DNA of 64,000 nucleotides from Bosea vaviloviae (GTDB taxonomy: Bacteria > Pseudomonadota > Alphaproteobacteria > Rhizobiales > Beijerinckiaceae), in assembly GCF_001741865.1 (NCBI RefSeq), contig NZ_CP017148.1:1-64000 (forward strand). The letters run 5' to 3'. The translations under genes were made by a program, and so were the position numbers. The notes under the pieces were generated by a model. The model made no database searches. It was not told where the DNA came from and saw only the letters and a program-made list of their open reading frames with translations. Below, piece after piece: positions 44,621-52,523 of this stretch (its first letter is position 1; every line of letters starts with the position of its first letter).

Positions 44621-45445
44621 GTGGCGAAGGCCAGTCGCACCAAAGCTTCACATTCCCCTTCGGTTGATGGGCAGCAACTGGCTACCTCGGCGATGCCCGC
44701 TGCCGGCGGGAGCGGGGAGAACGGCAAGAACACGATCTCGACGCGCCTCGTCTCGCGGATGCGGGAGGCCATCCTGCAGGGCGAGCTTCCGCCGGGTTCG
44801 AAGATCAACCTCGACAAGGCACGAAGAACATTCGACGTAAGCCTGAGCCCGATGCGGGAGGCTCTGGCCCGGCTGACCTCGGTCGGCCTCGTCGAACTTC
44901 ACGACAATCGCGGTTACTCGGTGGCGCCCGTATCGCTGGCGAACCTGCGAGAGATCACGCAACTCCGCGCCGAGTTCGAATGCCTCGCCCTCGACATCGC
45001 CATGCAGAACGGCGACCTCGCCTGGGAAAGCGGGATCACGAGGGCGTTGCACAAGTTGAACCGCATCCATCGCGAGGCGTCTGATACGGCGAGCCTCGAA
45101 GCCTGGGAGGATGCCCACCGGGACTTCCACCTCACCCTGATCCAGGGGTGTGGCATGCCGATCCTGCTCAATTTCTGCACGACGCTGCACAATCTGAACG
45201 ATCGCTACAGGCGGATTTTCCTCACCCGCACTGGAGGCGACGCCGACGTCGAGCAGGAGCACAATCAAATCGCCCAAGGCGCCGTTGCCCGCGATCGGGA
45301 CTATGCGCGCGACAGGCTGCGCGAGCACATCCTAAGAACCGGACGCAATTTGCAAAATGCGTTGTCCGACGAACGCGCGGGCGCAATCCTCGCTCCTGGC
45401 CAACCCAAGCGCAGGCGGTCGGCAGGAGCTAGGTCAGACGCTTAG
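44621..45445 (+). CDS. GntR-family regulator with FCD domain (VanR-like architecture)
   Basis: 274 residues. Winged helix at about 37-105 (TRLVSRMREAILQGELPPGS, then FDVSLSPMREALARLTSVGL with the recognition helix) and an all-helical FCD effector domain at about 110-250, with the metal-site His of FCD proteins in EAWEDAHRDFHLTLIQGCGM. The likely start is GTG 44621, preceded by GGAGG; the frame is open to 44519. FCD regulators often repress aromatic or organic acid pathways until ligand binds. It lies centrally among the operons carrying AATCGATT sites and is their probable regulator. Its 3' end overlaps the convergent livF-like gene by 12 bp. Confidence 0.9.
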   Translation: MAKASRTKASHSPSVDGQQLATSAMPAAGGSGENGKNTISTRLVSRMREAILQGELPPGSKINLDKARRTFDVSLSPMREALARLTSVGLVELHDNRGYSVAPVSLANLREITQLRAEFECLALDIAMQNGDLAWESGITRALHKLNRIHREASDTASLEAWEDAHRDFHLTLIQGCGMPILLNFCTTLHNLNDRYRRIFLTRTGGDADVEQEHNQIAQGAVARDRDYARDRLREHILRTGRNLQNALSDERAGAILAPGQPKRRRSAGARSDA

Positions 45446-46147
45446 GTAGCGCCCCTTGAGAGAGGGCTCGGACAGGAAAGCCTGCGACGGCCCCGACCAC
45501 ACCGTACGCCCCTTCTCGATGATGTGATGTCGGTCCCCGACTTCCATCATCTGCCGCAGGTTGCGGTCTATGACCAGGATCGAAAGACCTTCTGACTTCA
45601 GCTGGCGCAACGCGCTCCAGATGACATCGCGCACGATCGGGGCCAATCCTTCCGTCGCCTCGTCGAGGATCAGCAGATCCGGATTGATCATGAGCGCGCG
45701 GCCGACGGCGAGCATCTGCTGCTCGCCGCCGGAAAGCTGCGAGCCCCAGTTGCCGAGCCGCTCCCCAAGGCGGGGAAACAGCGCGAGCACGCGCTCGAGC
45801 GTCCAGGGATCGGGCCGACCGGAACGGTTGGCCGCCGCGGCGACGAGGTTCTCCCGAACCGTCAGGTTGGGAAAGATGCGGCGGCCTTCGGGAACGAGCC
45901 CGATGCCCATCCGCCCCAAGAGGTGCGAGGGCGTCGACCGAATGGACCGCCCCTTGAAGATGATATCCCCGCCCAAGGTCGGAAGCTGGCCGGTGACCGC
46001 GCGCACGGTCGTCGTCTTGCCCATGCCGTTGCGGCCGAGCAGTCCCACCATCTCGCCCGGGCCCACCGTCAGCGAGACGTCGAACAGGATCCGGGACTGT
46101 CCGTAGGAAGCCTGCACCGCCTCCAGCCGCAGCAAACTTTCGGTCAT
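45434..46147 (-). CDS. Liv-type ABC transporter ATP-binding protein (LivF-like)
   Basis: 237 residues. Walker A GRNGMGKTT (with Met in place of the common Ala), LVPEGRRIFPNLTVRENLVA, signature LSGGEQQMLAVGRALM and Walker B LLILDEATEGLAPIVRD, where Ala replaces the usual Pro in DEP; such substitutions are common in LivF. Last gene of the livK-pobA-livHM-livG-livF operon; its start overlaps the livG-like stop by 4 bp. Confidence 0.92.
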   Translation of the reverse strand: MTESLLRLEAVQASYGQSRILFDVSLTVGPGEMVGLLGRNGMGKTTTVRAVTGQLPTLGGDIIFKGRSIRSTPSHLLGRMGIGLVPEGRRIFPNLTVRENLVAAAANRSGRPDPWTLERVLALFPRLGERLGNWGSQLSGGEQQMLAVGRALMINPDLLILDEATEGLAPIVRDVIWSALRQLKSEGLSILVIDRNLRQMMEVGDRHHIIEKGRTVWSGPSQAFLSEPSLKGRYLSV

Positions 46148-46905
46148 GCGGCGTCTTCCTGTTCATGCCCCAGATAGGCTTCCCGCACGCTGGCGTTCGA
46201 TCTGATTTCCTGGGGTGTGCCGGAGGCTACGAGGCGTCCGCCGACGAGAACGCTCACGGTGTCGGCCAGGTTGAAGACTGCGTCCATGTCGTGCTCCACG
46301 AGGACGATCGTGTAGTCGGCCCGCAGGGAGCCGAGGAGGTCGATCATGCGCTCGGCCTCAGCCGGTCCCATGCCCGCCATGGGCTCGTCGAGCAGCAGGA
46401 CGCGCGGCTGCATCGCCAAGGCGATCGCCAGCTCCAGCTGCCTGCGCTGGCCATGCGACAGCACCCCGGCGGGGACATCTCCGAAATCGGCAAGACCGGT
46501 TTGTTCCAGCACGGATCGCGTGGCGTCCGCCAGCGCCCGCACGCGTCGCGGCGCCTGCCAAAAGCGAAAACCATGTCCTTCCCTGATTTGAGCCGCGACG
46601 ACGACGTTGTCGAAAACCGAGTAATCGTCGCAGACGCTCGTGATCTGGAAGGACCGCAGGATGCCTAATCGGGCCCTCCCGCCCAGGTCGGCCGACGTAA
46701 CGTCGCGTCCCTCGAAGTGGATCTGCCCCGCCGTTGGCCTCAACTCGCCCGAAAGCTGTGACAGCAAGGTCGTCTTGCCGGCGCCGTTGGGCCCGATCAG
46801 GGCATGGCAGGTGAGCTCTCGTATCGCCAGCGTCACGTCGTCGGTTGCGGTGAGGCCGCCGAACCGCTTGGTCAGTCCCCTTGCTTCCAGGATGGTCGCC
46901 GTCAT
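46144..46905 (-). CDS. Liv-type ABC transporter ATP-binding protein (LivG-like)
   Basis: 253 residues. Walker A GPNGAGKTT, Q-loop LRSFQITSVCDDYSVFDNVV, signature LSHGQRRQLELAIALA and Walker B VLLLDEPMAGMGPAEAERM. ATG 46905 (MTATILEARGLTKRF) overlaps the fused permease stop by 4 bp; the longer open frame upstream is shadow of the permease gene. Confidence 0.92.
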   Translation of the reverse strand: MTATILEARGLTKRFGGLTATDDVTLAIRELTCHALIGPNGAGKTTLLSQLSGELRPTAGQIHFEGRDVTSADLGGRARLGILRSFQITSVCDDYSVFDNVVVAAQIREGHGFRFWQAPRRVRALADATRSVLEQTGLADFGDVPAGVLSHGQRRQLELAIALAMQPRVLLLDEPMAGMGPAEAERMIDLLGSLRADYTIVLVEHDMDAVFNLADTVSVLVGGRLVASGTPQEIRSNASVREAYLGHEQEDAA

Positions 46906-48821
46906 GTACTGCCACCCCGCCCCAGCACCAATCCGAAGAGCCCGCGTCGCGCAAGCAGGACGAAGACGATGAGCATCGGGCCGAACACGATCTGCCAATG
47001 CTGCGTCCATTCGCTCAGGGTGAATTCCAGCATGAGATAGGTCGCCGCCCCCACGACGGAGCCGAACAGCGTCCCCAGGCCTCCGAATATGGCCATGATC
47101 AGGATGCTGCCCGAGCGGGTCCATGACAGGTCCGCCGGGCTGACCAGCAGCTCGCTATTGGCCAACAGCACGCCGGCGATGCCTGCGATCACACCCGAAA
47201 TGACGAAGAGCAGAAGCTTGTAGAAGTAGGTCCTGACCCCGAGCGCCCTGACGCGTCGTTCGTTCTGCCTGCAGGCCTGCACGATCATGCCAAAGCGCGA
47301 ATTGACCAGACGCCAGCATAGCAGGAGGCACAGCGCCAACAGACCGAGTGCGAGGTAATATAGCGTTGGCCGGTTTCCGAGGTCGATGAGCGGCAGGGTC
47401 GAGCGTTGCGAGATCTGCAGGCCGTCCTCGCCCCCGTATATGCTGGGGGTGCTGGCGAGATAAAACAGCATCTGAGCGAAGGCCAGCGTGCTCATGATGA
47501 AGTAGAGACCGCTCGTCCTGAGCGCGATGGCCCCGATCACCAGTGCCATCGCCGCCGCGCTCGCGATCGCCAGCGGCCAGGCGACCAGCGCGTCGTGCGT
47601 GCCTGCCAGCACGATCGGCCCCAACGCCAAGGGCTCGCCGTGGTCGAGGTGCCAGCCGAGGATCGCGACGGCATAGGCGCCCGTACCGACGAATGCGGCA
47701 TGACCGAAGCTGACCAGGCCGCCGAAACCCGCGACGAGATCGAGGCTCAGGACCATCAGCGCAAAGATCACGATCCGCAGGAACAGCCTCAGAAGGAATG
47801 GGTCGTCGAGCCAGGTCGAGAGCGTCGGCACGAGCGCGAGCGCGATCATGCACAGTCCCACGACCGACGCTGTCACACGTTGCCGCGACTTGGAGAGCGA
47901 CCAAAGGATCGTGACCCGGTTTCCGTTGTCGCGAGCCTCGACCTGCGGCGGAGCCGACGCCGCAAAAAGGCCTTGTGGCCTGACGAACAGAACCCCGGCC
48001 ATGAAGATGTAGATTGCAATCGTCGCGATGGCGGACGGCAGGAAAAGGCGGCCGAGCGTGTCGATGAGGCCGATGACGATCGCGGCGTAGAAGGCGCCCT
48101 TGAGAGAGCCGATTCCGCCGACCACGATCACGACGAGCGCCATGATGAGGATGTTCTCCCCCATCCCGACGTTGACGGAGTAGAGCGGCCCCGACATCAG
48201 GCCAGCCAAGGCGGCCAGGGCCGCCCCGAAAGCGAATACGAGAGAGTAAAGCCACGTGATGTTCACGCCAAGAACGGCGATCATCCCGCGATCCGAGGCG
48301 CCGGCCCTGATGAGCATCCCAAGGCGCGTCCGCATCACGACGAACGACATTCCCGCTGCCACGACGAGCCCCACGCCGATCACGGTCAAGCGAAAGAGCG
48401 GATATTGGAGCCCGGGCAGCAGCGTCACGCTCCCATTGAGCAGTTGCGGGATCGGAGACGCGAGTGGTTGGGGACCGAAAATCAGTCGCATGGACTCGTT
48501 GAAGAGGTAGATGAGTCCGAACGTCACCAGCACCTGATCCAGATGGCTACGCGCATAAAGCCGCCTGGCACAGACGTACTCGACGGCCAGGCCTGCAACG
48601 GCGGCGCAAAGGCAAGCCCCCACCGCGGCGATGACGAACGATCCCGTCCATAGCTGGAGCGATACGGCCGCGAAGGCCCCGATCATGTAGAACGAGCCGT
48701 GCGCCAAGTTGACGAAATTCATGATGCCAAGGACCAGGGTCAGGCCCGACGCGATCAGGAACAACATCACGCCGGACTGGAGGCCGTTGAGCATCTGTTC
48801 GATAAGGAGTGGCAATGTCAT
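46902..48821 (-). CDS. Fused Liv-type ABC permease (LivH-LivM)
   Basis: 639 residues, about twice the normal permease length. Residues 1 to about 290 are LivH-like (SGLTLVLGIMNFVNLAHGSF, then ALVVIVVGGIGSLKGAFYAA), and about 310-639 are LivM-like (LVAGFGGLVSFGHAAFVGTG, and FGGLGTLFGSVVGAATYLML near the end). The two half-channels are thus one polypeptide, joined by a hydrophilic linker around DNGNRVTILWSLSKSRQR. The frame is continuous with no sign of sequencing error. It works with the flanking ATPases and the binding protein encoded after pobA. Confidence 0.93.
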   Translation of the reverse strand: MTLPLLIEQMLNGLQSGVMLFLIASGLTLVLGIMNFVNLAHGSFYMIGAFAAVSLQLWTGSFVIAAVGACLCAAVAGLAVEYVCARRLYARSHLDQVLVTFGLIYLFNESMRLIFGPQPLASPIPQLLNGSVTLLPGLQYPLFRLTVIGVGLVVAAGMSFVVMRTRLGMLIRAGASDRGMIAVLGVNITWLYSLVFAFGAALAALAGLMSGPLYSVNVGMGENILIMALVVIVVGGIGSLKGAFYAAIVIGLIDTLGRLFLPSAIATIAIYIFMAGVLFVRPQGLFAASAPPQVEARDNGNRVTILWSLSKSRQRVTASVVGLCMIALALVPTLSTWLDDPFLLRLFLRIVIFALMVLSLDLVAGFGGLVSFGHAAFVGTGAYAVAILGWHLDHGEPLALGPIVLAGTHDALVAWPLAIASAAAMALVIGAIALRTSGLYFIMSTLAFAQMLFYLASTPSIYGGEDGLQISQRSTLPLIDLGNRPTLYYLALGLLALCLLLCWRLVNSRFGMIVQACRQNERRVRALGVRTYFYKLLLFVISGVIAGIAGVLLANSELLVSPADLSWTRSGSILIMAIFGGLGTLFGSVVGAATYLMLEFTLSEWTQHWQIVFGPMLIVFVLLARRGLFGLVLGRGGST

Positions 48822-48900
48822 CGATGACGTTTCCTCAGCGTCCCGAGCCGTCGCAGTGACAGCGTCTTGGGCTCCGGCCAGGTGGCGCCAGCATGCGCGC

Positions 48901-50067
48901 TCAGTTCAGCGGAAGCCCCGTGTAGTTTTCCGCGAAGGACAAAGCCGCATGCCGGTTTTCCACGATGTGCCTGAGAGCCGCGAGGTTAAGCGCTTGCTCG
49001 AAAGGACTGTCCGACACGTGGAGGGCATGGGTGATCCATGCCGAGAACCGCTGCACCTGCCAGACGCGACGCAGGCATCTCTCGGAATAGCCGTCGATGC
49101 CCGATCGGTCGCCATTCCCGAAATACCGCTTCAGCGCGTCGCCTAGCACCGCGACGTCCGCGGCAGCCAGATTGAGCCCCTTTGCTCCGGTCGGCGGCAC
49201 GATATGGGCGGCGTCACCTGCGAGGAACAAGCTGCCATGCCGCATCGGCGCAGCGACGAAACTGCGTAGATGGATGGTCGAACGCTGGGTGATCGCTCCC
49301 TCGCGTAGAGGCACGGGTTCGCCGTCGCGCAACCTGAGATCGAGCTCCGACCAGACCTGGTCGTCCGACCAAGCTTCCGCATCAACATTCATCGGCACCT
49401 GAGCGTAGATGCGACTGACGGTCGGGGAGCGCATCGACATCAGCGTGAAGCCGCGTTCATGCGCCGCGTAGATCAGCTCATGGCTAGGAGGCGGTGTTTC
49501 CACCATGAGGGCGAGCCACTTGTAGGGATAGTCCTGCTCCCAGATCCTCAGGTCCCCGGAAGGCAGCGCCTGCCTGCTCGGGCCATGGAAGCCGTCGGCG
49601 CCGACGACGAATCGGCATGCGATGGTTTCGCGTGCGCCATTCCGCTCGACCGTTATCGTGGGCGCGTCCGAATCTATGCCGCTCAGCTCGACGACTGGGG
49701 TTTCGAAAAGGATCGGATCGCCGGCGCCTAGCCTCGCGGACACGAGATCGGCGACGAGCTTGTGCTGCGGATAGATCGTGATACCGCGACCGACCAGTTC
49801 CATGAGATCGAGGCGATGAGTTCGGCCCTCGAAGCGGAGAGCAGTACCCTCGTGGACGATGCCCTCCTTGAGCGCCCCATCCGCGACGCCGGCCTCGCGC
49901 AGGATGTCCACGGTCCCCGCCTCGATGACCCCAGCCCTGATCCGGTTCTCGATATAGGCCCGGCTGCGGCTTTCGACGACGATACTCTCGATGCCGGCAC
50001 ACTTCAGCAGCTGAGCAAGAAGCAACCCGGCCGGACCGGCGCCAACGATGGCGACTTGAGTCTTCAT
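48901..50067 (-). CDS. pobA: 4-hydroxybenzoate 3-monooxygenase
   Basis: 388 residues, standard PobA length. FAD motif VAIVGAGPAGLLLAQLLKCA, family sequence ENRIRAGVIEAGTVDILREA, HRLDLMELVGRGITIYPQHK, DG motif VVGADGFHGPSRQALP and GD motif FLAGDAAHIVPPTGAKGLNL. The enzyme hydroxylates 4-hydroxybenzoate to protocatechuate with NADPH and O2. It is embedded between the importer's binding-protein gene and its permease gene, so the operon takes up and hydroxylates the same class of compound. A close homologue with another para-hydroxy acid substrate is possible. Confidence 0.93.
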   Translation of the reverse strand: MKTQVAIVGAGPAGLLLAQLLKCAGIESIVVESRSRAYIENRIRAGVIEAGTVDILREAGVADGALKEGIVHEGTALRFEGRTHRLDLMELVGRGITIYPQHKLVADLVSARLGAGDPILFETPVVELSGIDSDAPTITVERNGARETIACRFVVGADGFHGPSRQALPSGDLRIWEQDYPYKWLALMVETPPPSHELIYAAHERGFTLMSMRSPTVSRIYAQVPMNVDAEAWSDDQVWSELDLRLRDGEPVPLREGAITQRSTIHLRSFVAAPMRHGSLFLAGDAAHIVPPTGAKGLNLAAADVAVLGDALKRYFGNGDRSGIDGYSERCLRRVWQVQRFSAWITHALHVSDSPFEQALNLAALRHIVENRHAALSFAENYTGLPLN

Positions 50068-50165
50068 GTTTTGTCAGTTCCGCGAGCCCGGGTGCCAGCC
50101 TGGGCTCCGGAAGTTTCCATGTCGTTCCATCGAGGGTCGTCGCACGCGGCCGCTATCGGCGCAGC

Positions 50166-51323
50166 TCAATCCTTGATCGGACATTTCTCGGCCAACTCGT
50201 CCTTGAGATTGGGCAAGGTGGCCCTCACCGTGTAGCTCAATCCCGTGCTCGATCGCTCGATCTTCGTGACGTAGAAGTTCTGGATGGGAAACTGGTTCGA
50301 GGCGAAGCTGAATGCTCCTCGCACGGACGGGAAGGGCGTCGTCTTCATCGCCGCCCGGAGGGCGTTCATCTCGGTCTTGCCGCCATTGCCTCGCAAGGCG
50401 GCATCGAGAAGGACGGGGAGGTCGTAGGCCTGGGCCGCAAAGGCGCTCGGCGTCCGACCATATGCCTCGCGGAAGGAGGTGACGAAGCGCTTGTTTTCAG
50501 GATTGTCGAGCTGTTCGGTCCACAGGCTGACAACGTTGGTCCCTGCAACCTCTGGCCCGACCTGCGTCAACATGATGTGATCAAGCGCCAGATAGGATCC
50601 GACCACCCGATCCATGGCGTACCCGACCTGGGTGAGCTGCTTCAGAAAGTTCACCCCGACCTGGCTGGGGTAGAAATAATAGAGCCCATCGACGTCCAGG
50701 GCCTTGAGGGAGGTAATCTCCGCGGCGAAGTCCTGCTGGGACGGCGGCGTGTAGATCTCCTTGACGACCGTGCCGGGAAAGGCCTGCTTGAAACCTGCCG
50801 CGAGGTCGCGCGCGCCGGGCGTGTTCCACCCCATCATGGCGATTTTCGAGAATCCGAGCTCCTTCGCCGCCATGCCGGTGGCCCGGCCAATGGTCTGGTT
50901 CTCGAAGCCCAGGACGAAGAAATTGGGACTGCACTTCTCTCCGGCGAAATCGGAAGGTCCGGAGTTGATGCTGACGAGGAGACGCTTGGCATCGCTGACC
51001 GGCTTGGCGGCGGCCAGGAGCATATTCGTGATGATTGGACCCGTCACGAGATCGACGCGCTCCCGTTCGACAAGCCGTTCTGCAGCCTGCCGAGCGACGT
51101 CGGGCTTCTCCTGATCGTCCGCGACGATCACTTTCACGTCGTTACCGGCGATCTTCCCGCCCAGATTTTTGATGCTGAGGTTGAAGGCGTCGATCATATC
51201 GCGAGCAACAGGCGCCTGAGAGCCGGTCACGCTCGTAACAAAACCGATCTTCAGCTCGGCGGCGGGCGCCAGCGCAGGCAATGACGCCGATGCCAGAGCG
51301 AGAAACAGGGTCCTGATCTTCAA
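50166..51323 (-). CDS. ABC transporter substrate-binding protein (Liv type)
   Basis: 385 residues. Signal peptide LKIRTLFLALASASLPALAP ending at PAA, then ELKIGFVTSVTGSQAPVARD. The middle contains DLVTGPIITNMLLAAAKPVS and FFVLGFENQTIGRATGMAAK, as in receptors for aromatic acids in Hyphomicrobiales. The start chosen is TTG 51323, preceded by AGGGAGG at a good distance; an ATG at 51407 in frame lies upstream of the operator and is unlikely. First gene of the pobA-containing importer operon. Confidence 0.9.
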   Translation of the reverse strand: MKIRTLFLALASASLPALAPAAELKIGFVTSVTGSQAPVARDMIDAFNLSIKNLGGKIAGNDVKVIVADDQEKPDVARQAAERLVERERVDLVTGPIITNMLLAAAKPVSDAKRLLVSINSGPSDFAGEKCSPNFFVLGFENQTIGRATGMAAKELGFSKIAMMGWNTPGARDLAAGFKQAFPGTVVKEIYTPPSQQDFAAEITSLKALDVDGLYYFYPSQVGVNFLKQLTQVGYAMDRVVGSYLALDHIMLTQVGPEVAGTNVVSLWTEQLDNPENKRFVTSFREAYGRTPSAFAAQAYDLPVLLDAALRGNGGKTEMNALRAAMKTTPFPSVRGAFSFASNQFPIQNFYVTKIERSSTGLSYTVRATLPNLKDELAEKCPIKD

Positions 51324-51374
51324 AGCAACCTCCCTATCGTTATTTTGGGCGAAGCTAGCCACGGACCCGAAACC

Positions 51375-51392
51375 CGTCAACAAAAATCGATG
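51375..51392 (-). promoter_or_regulatory. AATCGATT-like operator candidate 3a
   Basis: AATCGATG at 51385-51392, one mismatch from the AATCGATT motif. On the minus strand it is followed by TTTTTG-type spacing and TTGACG (51380-51375), matching the layout of site 2a. It lies 62 bp upstream of the TTG start of the binding-protein gene. Confidence 0.5.
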
Positions 51393-51512
51393 AAATTGCC
51401 GATACATGTTTCGTGCACCTCGCCAAAATGGCCCGCACCACCCTACTATGGCTTGTTATAGCGAGAGATGGCGGCGCTTGCCGCGCATCAGCGAACGGTG
51501 TAGAACACAAAA

Positions 51513-51520
51513 AATCGATT
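51513..51520. promoter_or_regulatory. AATCGATT operator candidate 3b
   Basis: AATCGATT followed by A, in the A-rich sequence upstream of metF (start 51589). It is 128 bp from site 3a, repeating the paired arrangement of the other two control regions. It would control metF-ligM. Confidence 0.6.
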
Positions 51521-51588
51521 ATCATGCGCTGCACCCGCAGCGATAACGATCCGGCGCCTCGTGCCGGCGTCGATGGCGAGATCTTCGG

Positions 51589-52458
51589 ATGAGCGACTCC
51601 TATCTTCAGCCCGCTCGAAGCTACGGCACGCTGGGCAGCCTGATCGAAGGCTTCTCGCTGGAAATGACGGCGCGAGACGCGGACGTCCTCGCCGAGGCCG
51701 TCGGCGACTTGCCGGCCGCCACGCGGATCGCCGTCACCTATCTGCCCGGCGAAGAGATGGCCGCGCGCGTGGCTGCCGCAGCATCGATCCGGAACTATGG
51801 CCACATACCCGTCCCGCACATCTCGGCCCGCCGGCTCACCAGCGTCCTGGAGCTGGAAAGTTTCCTGGACCGGCTTTCCATCGAAGCGTCCATTGATCGC
51901 GCCTTCGTCGTCGGCGGCGATCTGCGCGCGCCTGCAGGTCCCTATCCCGATGCGAAGTCCGTGATCGCATCGGGCTTGCTGGCGAAGTACGGCTTGTCGA
52001 GAATTGGTGTCGCCGGGTATCCCGAGGGGCATCCGTCCATATCGGAGCACGATCTGATGCTCGACTTGCGCACGAAACTCGCGATGTTACGCGATCTCGG
52101 CCACGAAGGCGTCGTGAACACCCAATTCTCGTTCGATGCGGAGGCCATCCTGCAGTGGCTCGAAGCGCTCCGAAACGACGGCGTGACGGCCACGGTTCGG
52201 GTGGGCATCCCCGGCCCGACGACGGTGAAATCGCTCTTGCGGTTCGCGGCGCGGTGCGGCGTCGGGGCATCCACTGCGGTGCTGCAGAAATACGGCATAT
52301 CGCTGACAAAGCTGCTGTCGCCGGTCGGACCGGACCGACTGCTTGCAGAACTCGGCGCTCGGCTCAACGCCGAAAGGCACGGCGACGTGAGGTTGCATTT
52401 CTATCCATTCGGCGGGCTGGCTGGGACGGCACGCTGGGCGAAGACGCTCGTCCGCTGA
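51589..52458 (+). CDS. metF: Methylenetetrahydrofolate reductase-like protein
   Basis: 289 residues of the MetF TIM-barrel family: SLEMTARDADVLAEAVGDLP at the start, AFVVGGDLRAPAGPYPDAKS, IGVAGYPEGHPSISEHDLML and VVNTQFSFDAEAILQWLEAL (flavin and folate contacts). In biosynthesis the enzyme makes 5-methyl-THF; next to a THF-dependent O-demethylase it more likely runs in reverse, oxidising 5-methyl-THF to 5,10-methylene-THF. The usual AHLTC-like segment reads VPHISARRLT here, showing a divergent branch. It is 65 bp upstream of the ligM-like gene. Confidence 0.88.
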   Translation: MSDSYLQPARSYGTLGSLIEGFSLEMTARDADVLAEAVGDLPAATRIAVTYLPGEEMAARVAAAASIRNYGHIPVPHISARRLTSVLELESFLDRLSIEASIDRAFVVGGDLRAPAGPYPDAKSVIASGLLAKYGLSRIGVAGYPEGHPSISEHDLMLDLRTKLAMLRDLGHEGVVNTQFSFDAEAILQWLEALRNDGVTATVRVGIPGPTTVKSLLRFAARCGVGASTAVLQKYGISLTKLLSPVGPDRLLAELGARLNAERHGDVRLHFYPFGGLAGTARWAKTLVR

Positions 52459-52523
52459 CGATACGCTGTGTCCGCCGGCTTTCGTCGAATCAAAGAAACA
52501 TCGAATAAGAGGCAGGAAACGCA

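Noticed and set aside
46902..48821. LivH-LivM fusion as an assembly frameshift artefact
   Set aside because: The frame is continuous with a sensible linker and no abrupt loss of similarity; nothing indicates an error.
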